Source of the DNA: Rana temporaria
Taxonomy: Eukaryota > Chordata > Amphibia > Anura > Ranidae
Assembly: GCF_905171775.1 (NCBI RefSeq)
Contig: NC_053494.1
Span: forward strand, 51,786,749 to 51,850,748
Length of the DNA: 64,000 bases
Direction of reading: 5' to 3'
A program made the translations under genes and the position numbers. Positions 33,514-43,050 of this stretch are shown piece after piece. The notes beneath the pieces were generated by a model, which saw nothing but the letters and a program-made list of their open reading frames with translations, did no database searches and was not told where the DNA came from. Numbering within the stretch: the stretch's first letter is position 1; each line of letters begins with the position of its first letter.

Positions 33514-33934
33514 AGACATGAGACATAACTTCAAGCAAAGCAGTAAAAGTAGTTTTAAGACTGTAGCGCTACCCCCATAGGAGCCACTGGTTTAGATGGT
33601 CCCTCTGTTTTTGACTCAACCTCCATAAGAACTTATGCCCCTCTGACACACTAGGTTGCATATACAAGGCATGCAATATCACAGAAAATCACTGAAAGTA
33701 ATGTTTGGAAAGCAATAATAATACCATGTCTAATAAAACGCACTGAACCACTGAGTAAAGACAAACTTAATATATTGTCACTTGATATGGTAGGTAATGA
33801 ATCAAGCATGAAAATGTAATGACAGAATTTAGCATACAGAGTAATTAATAATAAGGACTAGGCATAAGATGACACTTGACATCCAGTTCAGCATAAACAG
33901 TAGCAAAGTGACCTAAGTGCAACAGTGGGCAGTA
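33514..33934. other. No gene; start of an LTR-like repeat at 33562
   Basis: TGTAGCGCTACCCCCATAGG at 33562 matches the end of the solo LTR at 50160 for about 30 bp; similarity then fades. The remainder is AT-rich without features. Confidence 0.4.
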
Positions 33935-34161
33935 TTAACCACTTACGGACTACCCGCCATCATTATACAGTGGAATGTATATTGTACAGGGCTCAAGTCC
34001 TGCGGGAACTCGTGGGAACGGAGTTCCTGCACTTTTTCACAGTAGGAACTCAGTTCCCTTTGCAGGACTAGAGCAGCCGAGAGCAGCTGAGCCGCCCGAG
34101 CCAATCCTTCACTAAGCGGCGATGCCCAGCTCGAGTCACTGTCAGGGGCAGGCAAACCTTA

Positions 34162-34851
34162 GGCCTTGTACACACGATCAGTCCAAACTGATGAAAACGG
34201 ACTGATGGTCTGATGGTCTGATGGACTGATGGTCTGATGGTCTGATGGTCTGATGTGCGTACACACCATCAGTTCAAAAAACGATCGAGTCCAACGCGGT
34301 GATGTAAAACACAACGACGTGCTGAAAAAAACGAAGTTCAATGCGTCGACTTGATTCTGAGCATGCGCGGGTTTTGAACCGATGCTTCTGCCTACTAACC
34401 ATCGGTTTTGACCGAATGGTCAGGCGTCCATCAGTCCGATTTTAAAGCAAGTTCTGAGGCCCTGTACACACGATCAGTCCAAACTGATGAAAACGGACTG
34501 AAGTTCAGTTTCATCAGTCCAAACCTACCGTGTGTACAGCCCATCAGACTTTTGTCCTTCAGACCAAAGTTTTAAAACTTGCTTTAAAATCGGACTGATG
34601 GACGCCTGACAGTACGCGAAAGCATCGGTTCAAAACCTGCGCATGTTTAGAATCAAGTCGACGCATGCTTGGAAGCATTGAACTTTTTTTAGCACGTCGT
34701 CGTGTTTTACGTCACCGCGTTGGACTCGATCGGATTTTGAACTGATGGTGTGTAGGCACATCAGACCATTAGTCCATCAGACCATCAGTCCATCAGACCA
34801 TCAGACTTCAGTCCGTTTTCATCAGTTTGGACTGATCGTGTGTACAAGGCC
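34162..34851. mobile_element. Palindromic MITE A, 'ggccttgtacacacgat' family
   Basis: The ends GGCCTTGTACACACGATCAG and CTGATCGTGTGTACAAGGCC are inverted, with TTA left and TAA right. The left arm contains five TCTGATGG units. The repeat overlaps element B in an A-B-A'-B' order. Confidence 0.8.
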
Positions 34852-34968
34852 TAAAACTTTGGACTGAAGGACAACAGTCCGATGGGCCATACACACGGTC
34901 GGTTTGGACTGATGAAACTGAACTTCAGTCCGTTTTCATCAGTTTGGACTGATCGTGTGTACAGGGCC
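34458..34968. mobile_element. Palindromic MITE B, interleaved with A
   Basis: The ends GGCCCTGTACACACGATCAG and CTGATCGTGTGTACAGGGCC are inverted, with TGA and TCA outside. Its left arm (34458-34575) and right arm (34855-34968) also pair through GAACTTCAGT and CATCAGTCCAAACC. Confidence 0.8.
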
Positions 34969-34980
34969 TCAGTAATCCTT

Positions 34981-35279
34981 TATGTTACTGGCCGCCTCCT
35001 GTATATGGATTCATCAGGTAGTGTGCGGGTATTCCGTCACTTCCTCGATGCCGCAATGTCTCCTGGTAGCTTTTGTCATTGATCCCAGGAGACATTGCGG
35101 AGGTCTGCCGCAAGTTATGCTTCTTCTTTCTAAATCCCGCGATAACTCGCGGCAGACCTCCGCAATTTCTCCTGGGAACAATGACAAAAGCTCCCAGCAG
35201 ACATTGTGGCATCGAGGAAGTGACGAAATACCCGCACACTACCCGATGAATCCATATACAGGAAACGGCCAGTAACATA
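34981..35279. repeat. 300-bp hairpin
   Basis: TATGTTACTGGCC at the left matches GGCCAGTAACATA at the right. The arms continue inward through CTGTATATGGATTCATC and GGAGGTCTGCCGC with about 90% identity around a centre near 35130. It ends at the LINE tail. Confidence 0.9.
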
Positions 35280-36165
35280 GTTACATAGTTACATAGTTAG
35301 TCAGGTTGAAAAAAGACACAAGTCCATCCAGTTCAACCACAAAAAAATAAACAAACAAAATAAAAAACACAGTACAATCCCATACACCCAACTCCATACC
35401 CACAGTTGATCCAGAGGAAGGCAAAAAACCCCAGCAGAGCATGATCCAATTTGCTACAGCAGGGGGAAAAATTCCTTCCTGATCCCCCGAGAGGCAATTG
35501 AATTTACCCTGGATCAACTTTACCTACAAATCTTAGTGCTCAGTTATTTTATGTACATTTAGGGAAGTATCCAGGCCTTTCTTAAAGCAATCTACTGAGC
35601 TGGCCAGAACCACCTCTGCAGGGAGTCTATTCCACATTTTCACAGCTCTTACTGTGAAAAAAACTTTCCGTATTTGGAGGTGAAATCTCTTTTCCTTGTC
35701 CTCAGTGTTGACCGTAAAGTGAATAACTCAACACCAAGTCCACTGTATGGACCTCTTATATATTTGTACATGTTGATCATATCCCCCCTTATTCTCCTCT
35801 TCTCAAGAATGAATAAATTCAGTTCCTCTAATCTTTCCTCATAGCTGAGCTCCTCCATGCCTCTTATCAGTTTGGTTGCCCTTCTCTGCACTTTCTCCAG
35901 TTCCCCGATATCCTTTTTGAGAACTGGTGCCCAAAACTGAACTGCATATTCCAGATGAGGTCTTACTAATGATTTGTACAGGGGCAAAATTATATCTCTG
36001 TCTCTGGAGTCCATACCTCTCTTAATACAAGAAAGGACTTTGCTCGCTTTGGAAACCGCAGCTTGGCATTGCATGTTATTATTGAGCTTATGATCTACCA
36101 TGACCCCCAGATCCTTCTCCACTACAGATCCCCCCAGTTGTACTCCCCCTAGCATGTATGATGCT
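35280..36165 (-). pseudogene. CR1-type LINE 3' end (RT C-terminus)
   Basis: The minus strand encodes EKDLGVMVDHKLNNNMQCQA, KRGMDSRDRDIILPLYKSLV, RPHLEYAVQFWAPVLKKDIG, ELEKVQRRATKLIRGMEELS and YEERLEELNLFILEKRRIRG. This is the conserved C-terminus of CR1/L2/Rex-group reverse transcriptases. About 168 codons remain open; the catalytic palm is missing through 5' truncation. The 3' end has ATAGTTACATAGTTACATAG (plus 35278 onward) as a microsatellite tail. Part of the same 3' untranslated region recurs at 43416-43680. Confidence 0.85.
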
Positions 36166-36175
36166 AGGGGGAGTA
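36141..36175. repeat. Perfect 15-bp-arm inverted repeat at the LINE 5' edge
   Basis: TACTCCCCCTAGCAT and ATGCTAGGGGGAGTA flank a 5-bp spacer exactly where the LINE homology ends. Confidence 0.95.
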
Positions 36176-36800
36176 CATAAAGGATTACAAAGGTTCAGTG
36201 GATCGAAAAAACAAACAAACATGCGGTTTAGTAATTAAGCATATGAGCGTATCATTTATTTTTTTTGGTGGGGGAGTGGATCTTGGGTGGGAGTTCCCAC
36301 ACTTTTTTCCCAGGACTTGACCCCTGATATTGTATATACTGTATTCTGTATAGCTGCCATAACCCCGGTATTCACTTCTTCAGTGGGCGGTCCGCTTTCA
36401 GATGAAAGTGGTCTCTGCAGTGGATTCGGCACAAAATCACTTTTATCAGTGATGGGAAAGGGCCCCCCATCCCGGCGGAGGCGATCACATCCTCTTCTGT
36501 GTTAGGTATGGAGCAGAGTGAGGGGAAGATGGCCCCCGCTCGGCTCCATACAATTGCAGGGCGTAAGCGACGTCAAAACGACACTTCCGCCCACAGCTCT
36601 TAAAGGGACATTTCAAACAACTTTTTTTTTATTACACTTTTGTGTAAATATGAGAGCTAAGGTCTTTTTGACCCCATATCCCATACTTAAGAGGTCTTGT
36701 CATGCTTTTTTTCTATAACAAGGGATGTTTACATTCCTTGTAATAGAAATAAAAGTGACACTATTTTTTTTTTAAAAGAACAGTGTCAAAATTGGGTAGT

Positions 36801-37370
36801 TTCTGTTGTGATTATGATTTAAAAAGAATAAACACAGTTGAATGATAATAAATGGCTTTAGCCAGACACTAACTATGAGTGAAATAAATGTTTTTGTGTT
36901 ATCCTTCATATTCTCTGAAAAAATGGCCAAGAAATCCTAAATTCTGCCAGGGTATATAAACTTATGAGCACAACTGTATATAATGTCATTGTTTTTGTTT
37001 TTTTTATTAATCCTCTTAGTACTTTATTCCTGCAGCGCTGTTGTGTGGTCACATAATCTCTCCATGTTCTTTGGCATCTGCAGAGAAAGATCCTTTGATG
37101 GGCTCCTATTACTTTGCTGATATATGCTCTTTACGGTGTGAGTCCCTGATTGGTGCTGTGCCAGCCACATGACTAAAAAAAATTATTAAGAGGAGCATTT
37201 CAAATTATATTATAAGTACAAAAAAACACAGGGAGTACAGTGTTAAGACATTTATTTTTAGGATCTCACTAATGTACCAGGAGCTGTAGGCATTACCCCT
37301 TGTAGCAGGGGTTCCCTAAGATATTTGGGGGGTAAAAAGGCTGAGTTGTTGATCTAGATTTACCAACAAC
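36801..37370. other. No gene recognised
   Basis: AT-rich sequence with no coding domain or element end until the palindromic element starting at 37373. Confidence 0.4.
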
Positions 37371-37551
37371 TATGTATTTTTCGGCGTATAAGATGACTTT
37401 TTAACCCCTGAAATTCTTCTTAAAAGTCGGGGGTTGTCTTATACGCCGGTAACCTAATAATGCAGACCGCGGCCGTTCATTTTTCAAAAGCCGCGCCACC
37501 TCTTTCTTCTGTTCCGTGATAGGCGGAACACTCAGCTTCCCAGGAGACACT

Positions 37552-38509
37552 GGGCCAGATTCAGGAACATCAGCGGATCTTTGGTCCGGCGCAGTGCATC
37601 TTTTTTACACTGCGCCGGAGCAGCGCAGAGAGGCATGCTAGTGATTCAGGAAACTTTTTTCCTGTCTCTTGCCCCGGCGTGGCGGATTTTACACGGCGTA
37701 AGGCGGGGTAGAATAAAATGGGTGGCTCCCTATGCTAATGAAGCGGGGAGCGTGGCGCAGGGGTCACGCCGGGGCGCATCTTAGACCGCACATGCTCAGT
37801 GACATCCAGGGGTAAATGCCCCAATCTGCACATGCTCAGAACTGCGCCCCGGCGTGATCCCTGAGCTCCGCCGACCCACTACCAAAGCCCAGTCCATGAA
37901 TCAGCCCAGACTTCCGCCCTGCAGGTGCAAATGTACTGAAGCTTTTTTTTTCCAAGCTAGGTGGTTTGCATTGTGGTGGGGCAGTTATGGCTGATGAGGA
38001 ATCCTCAGGTGGGCGGATGACCAATTTCAGCCCAGAGGAGAGGGCTGTAATTATTGAGGGCCTCTCCCAACATGGGGACCGCCTCTATGTGTTGTCCAGC
38101 AAGTGTTGTTGCTCAGGTCGTTTGTAACGCTGCTGCTTTAGCTGCTCTCCAGCTGACCTCTGCAAGTTTGGTGTAAAGTTACCCCTGCTTTATAAAGGGT
38201 AACTTTCCGCTGCAAACCAGAGTTACACGCACCGGGAGTAGCCTGCGCCGGCAATTCGTAATTTGCTGAATCGGACCAACTCCCTCATTTGCATATTTTA
38301 AATAGAAAAACCAGGGCCGCGCTAGTTCAGACCAGCGTAAATGGGCGCCCACGCCGCACCGGCGTGGAAAGGTCCAAACGAAAAAAAAAAATCTACGTTA
38401 CGGCGTAATATTGTTTGCTGAATACGGCGCGGAGATACGCCGGCGCAAATTGGCATTTACGCCGCGCATCTCAGTCTACACCGGCGGAAATTGTTCCTGA
38501 ATCTACCCC
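37552..38509. mobile_element. PIF/Harbinger-like MITE with coding remnant, TSD ACT
   Basis: The ends GGGCCAGATTCAGGAAC and GTTCCTGAATCTACCCC are inverted and flanked by ACT on both sides. At 37987 a short ATG-led frame is present, unusual for this MITE class. Confidence 0.85.
37987..38127 (+). pseudogene. Short ORF, possible Harbinger Myb-like N-terminus
   Basis: This 46-codon frame reads MADEESSGGRMTNFSPEERA and VIIEGLSQHGDRLYVLSSK, then runs into a frame change and stop. An acidic start followed by FSPEE and a helix resembles the Myb/SANT-like proteins that accompany Harbinger transposases. The match is from memory and weak. If right, the MITE derives from an autonomous Harbinger by internal deletion. 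Confidence 0.35.
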
Positions 38510-38704
38510 ACTGTGTTTAGTGTTCCGCCTATCACGGATGCCCTCTCGTCCGAGACAGAGGACGAGAGGGCATCCGTGATAGGTGGAACACTGAACATAG
38601 TGTCTCCTGGGAAGCTGAGTGTTCCGCCTATCACAGAACAGCAGAAAGAGGAGGCGCGGCTTTTGAAAAATGGACGGCCGCGGTCTGCATGTCACGGATA
38701 AGGT

Positions 38705-39345
38705 AAGCAGTGACACACTAAGGCATGTAATTGGGCACAGTGAGGCATGTAATTGGGCACAGTGAGGCATGTAGTGGCGCACAGTGAGGCATGTAGTGGG
38801 GCACAGTGAGGCATGTAATTGGGCACAGTGATGCATGTAATTGGGCACAGTGAGGCATGTAGTGGCACACAGTGAGGCATGTAGTGGGGCACAGTGATGC
38901 ATGTAATTGGGCATAATGATGCATGTAATTGGGCACAGTGATGCATGTAATTGGGCACAGTGAGGCATGTAGTGGCGCACAGTGAGGAATGTAGTGGGGC
39001 ACAGTGAGGCATGTAATTGGGCACAGTGATGCATGTAATTGGGCACAGTGAGGCATGTAGTGGGGCACAGTGATGCATGTAATTGGGCACAGTGATGCAT
39101 GTAATTGGGCACAGTGATGCATGTAATTGGGCACAGTGAGGCATGTAATGGCACAGTGAGGCATGTAATGACACAGTGAGGCATGTAATGGTGCACAGTT
39201 AGGCATGTAATGGTGCACAGTGAGGCATGTAATGGTGACACAGTCTGGCATGTAATGGTGGCACAGTCTGGCATGTAATGGTGGCACAGTCTGGCATGTA
39301 ATGGTGGCACAGTCTGGCATGTAATGGCACAGTGAGGTGAGGCGA
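38705..39345. repeat. GGCATGTAATTGGGCACAGTGA minisatellite
   Basis: About 29 units of 20-23 bp share GGCATGTA(A/G)TGGGGCACAGTG. Variants ATTGGGCAC and GTGGCGCAC alternate in blocks, and the last five are GTGGCACAGTCT. The frames of 160-279 codons (LHASLCPITC repeats) are artefacts of unit length. Confidence 0.95.
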
Positions 39346-39499
39346 GGCATGACTACTAGGAAGGGGGTCGTCTTATATGGTGAGTATATCCCAAAACCAA
39401 AATTTTAGCTGGAAAATTAGGGGGTCGTCTTATACGCCCAGTCGTCTTATACGCCGGCAAATACGGTACTTATCTGCCTACCTTGTTGGGGGCAGCTTT

Positions 39500-39810
39500 A
39501 TCTTTACGCCGGCGTACCTCTTACGGAAACGGCGTATCTTTACTGCGACGGGCGCACGTACGTTCATGAATCGGCATATCTAGTAATTTGCATATTCTAC
39601 GCCGAACTCAACGGAAGCGCCACCTAGCGGCCAGCGGAAAAATTGCACCCTAAGATACGACGGCGTAGGAGACTTACGTCGCTCGTATCTTAGCCTAATT
39701 TAAGCATATCTGGTTTCCAGAATACGCTTAAATTTACGCTGGCGTAAAATCAGAGTTACGACGGCGTATCTACTGATATGCCGGCGTAACTCTCTATGAA
39801 TCTGGCTATA
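39500..39810. mobile_element. Right half of a Harbinger-like MITE
   Basis: It shares TTTGCATATTCTACGCCGAAC and CACCTAGCGGCCAGC with 1006-1709 and ends CTATGAATCTGGCTATA. The left end is absent. Confidence 0.65.
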
Positions 39811-40555
39811 TGGCTTTTACTTTTCAGGTGAAAAAAAAAAAAATGCGGGTATACAACCGCTTTAAGTTCTGCTTTAACTTCAAAGACAAAATTATCATCT
39901 AGTTTTACACTAGACTGATGAATACATTTGTGACTAATGTTGTCAAGAATCCTTAAATGTTCTCCTTAATCAGAACTTTAGAAGGGCTTGGCCTTTTATT
40001 TTTAATTCCTGTCTTTTATTTCAATCCAGTTAGCAGGTTTGTAAATGTTCCATTTCTGTTGCTATTTCTCTGTGCTGTTGCCTGCATAAATATTCACCAG
40101 TACCCCTCACCATATGCTGCGTACATTGCTCACCAGCAGAAATAGCTCATCAAGAGCTTGTCAGCAACACGGTGCCACTACCGCTTCTTCTCCATTCTTT
40201 ATGTGTGGCATAATAAAACAGCAGTTCATTAACTATACATAAGTTAGTATATTCCCCATGCTGGAAAACAGGTGCAGTACTCCAGCTCAGGCGCCACAAT
40301 ACTTGTTAGGAGCAGTTACTATAAAATCTATCTAGTTTTCAGATTGCTCTCATAAATCCTGGGAAGAGTTTCTGGTACATTTTGACAAGTGTCAGCACTA
40401 GATAGCAGTACATCCCAAGCATCCTACATACATTAGCATCAATATGTGTTTTAGCATAGAATTCAGCACAGGCTGCTTAACATGCATTATTCCATTGATA
40501 ATATTGATTTTCAAGGTTCATCGGAAAATCCATTCTGTTAGCTCTAGGTATTTAA
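39811..40555. other. No gene recognised
   Basis: AT-rich, unique-looking sequence with a poly-A run near 39830. No coding domain or repeat boundary is seen. Confidence 0.4.
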
Positions 40556-41196
40556 GGGCCATATTTACGTAGAATCGCGGCGGCGTAACGTAAGAAAACT
40601 TACGCCGGCGGCCTCCGGCGTAAGCCCGCGTAATTCAAAGGGGCGTGTGCCATTTAAATTAGGCGCGCTCCCGCGCCGGACCTACTGCGCATGCTCCGTT
40701 TTGAAATTCCCGCCGTGCTTTGCGTGAAGTGACGTAATTTTTTCGAGCGGCGACGTGCGTAGCGTACTTTCGTATTCCCGGACGTCTTACGCAAGAACAA
40801 AACATTTTTACATTTTGACGCAGGAACGACGGCCATACTTTAAACAGCCCATACGTGGGCTGTGTAAAGTTAGGGCACCTAAAACGACGACTAACTCTGC
40901 GACGGGAAACTAGACTACCAACGACGTAACGAACGCGAAAATCCGTCGTGGATCGCCGTAAGTACTAATTTGCATAACCGACGCTGGTTTACGACGCAAA
41001 CTCCCCCCAGCGGCGGCCGAGGTATTGCATCCTAAGATCCGACAGTGTAATTCAATTACACCTGTCGGATCCTAGGGCAAACTATGCGTAATTGATTGTA
41101 TGAATCAGTCGCATAGTTAGGAAGACCCTAAAACAGAGATACGACGGCGTATCAGGAGATACGCCGTCGTATCTCTTTTGTGAATCTGCAATGCCC
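40556..41196. mobile_element. Harbinger-like MITE, single-arm form
   Basis: It starts GGGCCATATTTACGTAGAATC and ends TTGTGAATCTGCAATGCCC. The interior (GCGACGTGCGTAGCGTACTT, GACGTCTTACGCAAGAA) equals one arm of the palindromic element at 52727-53707. TSDs are not clear. Confidence 0.65.
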
Positions 41197-41376
41197 ATCT
41201 AATTTGCAGGTGACCTTTCTATATGTCCTAACAAAGGAAAGTTGTGCTCCAGAGTTCTTCAGACATTGACTGCAAGATGTTTTTTTTTTTTTCATTTAAC
41301 AAAACTTTAAAGAGACTTTGTCCCCCCAAAAAAGGGCACCAACAGTGGAAATTAAGGTTATGCTGATGGTAAATTA

Positions 41377-41892
41377 CCGTATTTATCGGCGTATACCGCA
41401 CACTTTTTTTGCCCTGAAATTCAGGGCAAAATCGTGGGTGCGCGATATACGCCGATACCCGCTTCCCGCGCCGAGTTTGAACTACTGCGCCGGCATATAC
41501 CGAGCGCAGTACACTCGTGTATAGTCGGGCAGGCTCGGCTCCTCTCGCAGTCACGTCCTGGACGTACAGGATGCACAGGACATGACCGAGAGAGGAGCCG
41601 AGCCTGCCCGACTATACACGAGTGTATTGCGCTCGGTATATGCCGGCGCAGTAGTTCAAACTCAGCGCGGGAAGTGGGGATTGAGCGGGGAGGACACCGC
41701 AGAAGGACGCCGGACCCAACAAGGAGGACACCACCGAAGCCGCAGACAGACGCCGGACCCGACGAGGCCGCCGATGGACGCCGCGCAAGACACCAAAACT
41801 GTAAGTACTAAAAATGTTTTTTTACAGGAATGCGGGTCCACTTTAGGGGTGCGCGCTATACGCCGCAGCGGGCAATACCCCGATAAATACGG
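41377..41892. mobile_element. Palindromic 'cgtatttatcggcgtata' MITE, TSD TA
   Basis: The ends CCGTATTTATCGGCGTATA and CCCCGATAAATACGG are inverted and flanked by TA. The long inner hairpin (CTACTGCGCCGGCATATACC and complement) is centred near 41563. Overlapping open frames on both strands reflect the palindrome. Confidence 0.8.
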
Positions 41893-42079
41893 TACATAAT
41901 AATAGGTGGATCTTATGTGGTAATTGTAGTTAATTTGAGCAGGGCCTTCTTTAATGTTGATTGGACCCTGGGCAAAAAAATTCTTGGGGCCCCCCCCATG
42001 CAATTTTGCTCTCCACCTGCTCTGAGACATACAATAAATATCAGCTAGACTTAAAATCAGTTTACTGTATCAGATCAGG

Positions 42080-43050
42080 TAGTGATTGCGATTGGTTGCC
42101 AGAGGTTACAGCATATCATTACTGTGACGAGATCCTTTCTCGCCCAGGTCCTGCTCTCCCGACACTCCTCTGCTACCAGTGAGTCAGCTTGCAGATTGCA
42201 ACGTCTGATGGTCCAGTCATCCAAGGTTCCGGGATCCGAATTACAGCTATGTGCCATTCGGACCCATTAAGAACAAACACCAGGCAGGCTGTATGTAAGT
42301 TCCAACAGGACTCTTTATTTTCAAGTACACAGCACACTTTTATACAGAATTTGGTACATCCCACCCCCAACAACCGCTTTCCCATTGGTCAATTGTAAAG
42401 TATGCAGTCTTCACTCAAGTCCTCCTTGACCATGCAAATGAGGACTTGAAATTGTCAACAGGGATTGGTCCAATAGCTTGGATAGAAAGACTTGTGTATT
42501 GAGACAGAAGCCCCAGGGGGTAATCAATGTACACAATAACCCGGTCTACTTAATTACTACCTCTGAGAGGTTACATTGCTTTAGACAATAGAATGCTAAT
42601 TCAATACAGCTGACAGGCTTCTGACCTTTAGAACAATACAAAGTCCCTTAGCATAAACACATACATCTTCAAACATACATAATAGATTCAATTAACCTTC
42701 AAGCCCCGATTCTAGCTAGACGGACTGACTCCGACACCCGCTCTTAACCTGCAGAACACAATAAAAGGTATTTCGCAAGCTGGTTCCACTTAGCATTTCA
42801 AAAGCCTTGCATTGAATGTCCCTCTCCTGTGTAACAGATGTCAAGTAGAAACACTTTAATATCTCAAGGTCCATGACAATTACCACTTAGTACTTACTGA
42901 CTGGTTGCTAGAGGTTACAGCACACATTACGGCTCACTGATTAGTTGCTAGAGGTTACACCACATGATTTCTTCTTGTTGATTGGTTGCTAGAGATTACT
43001 GTACAGTAATATTGCTCACTGGTTGCTAGAGGTTACAGCACATTATATCT
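42080..43050. repeat. Interrupted 'GATTGGTTGCTAGAGGTTACAGCA' tandem array
   Basis: One unit lies at 42086-42112 and four more at 42897-43035, about 45-58 bp apart. A solo LTR splits the array between the first and later units. Confidence 0.8.
42123..42878 (-). mobile_element. Solo retroviral-type LTR, TSD ATTAC
   Basis: On the minus strand it begins TGTCATGGACC and ends TCTCGTCACA, with ATTAC on both sides (42118-42122, 42879-42883). The minus strand has a TATA box (CTGTATAAAAGTGTGCTGTG) and, about 25 nt later, AATAAAG, marking U3, R and U5 in order. No internal genes remain, so it arose by LTR-LTR recombination of an endogenous retrovirus-like element. Confidence 0.85.

Larger units (their letters stand above)
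33987..36326. mobile_element. Non-autonomous hAT element, TSD ATATTGTA
   Basis: The ends CAGGGCTCAAGTCCTG and CAGGACTTGACCCCTG are inverted and the exact 8-bp ATATTGTA lies at 33979-33986 and 36327-36334. Inside are interleaved MITEs (34159-34971), a 0.3-kb hairpin and a LINE 3' end, so most of its length is later cargo. Confidence 0.9.
33939..36800. mobile_element. piggyBac-like MITE remnant split by a hAT
   Basis: It begins TTAA-CCACTTACGG, like the ends of 9370-10313. It is interrupted at 33987-36326 and appears to continue to about 36800 (TTTTTTTTATTACACTTTTG, TCTATAACAAGGGATGTTTAC). The right terminus is not visible. Confidence 0.5.
37373..39466. mobile_element. Palindromic 'cgtatttatcggcgtata' element, TSD TA
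   Basis: The ends GTATTTTTCGGCGTATAAGA and CGCCGGCAAATACGG are inverted and flanked by TA. Inner arms share CAGACCGCGGCCG, TTTTTCAAAAGCCGCGCC and GTTCCGCCTATCAC. A Harbinger-like MITE and a minisatellite have expanded it to 2.1 kb. A smaller relative is at 41377-41892. The superfamily is uncertain; the TA duplication suggests Tc1/mariner or pogo. Confidence 0.65.

Noticed and set aside
38705..39345. CRISPR-like array
   Set aside because: Units are contiguous with no unique spacers, and the context is a eukaryotic transposon.
38471..39350. Open frames of 279, 210 and 160 codons on the minus strand
   Set aside because: They are translations of a 20-23-bp tandem repeat in different frames (LHASLCPITC units); no start context, domain or non-repeat sequence supports a gene.
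41434..41899. Overlapping 105-125-codon frames on both strands
   Set aside because: They lie within a palindromic MITE, and GC-rich inverted arms keep frames open by chance.
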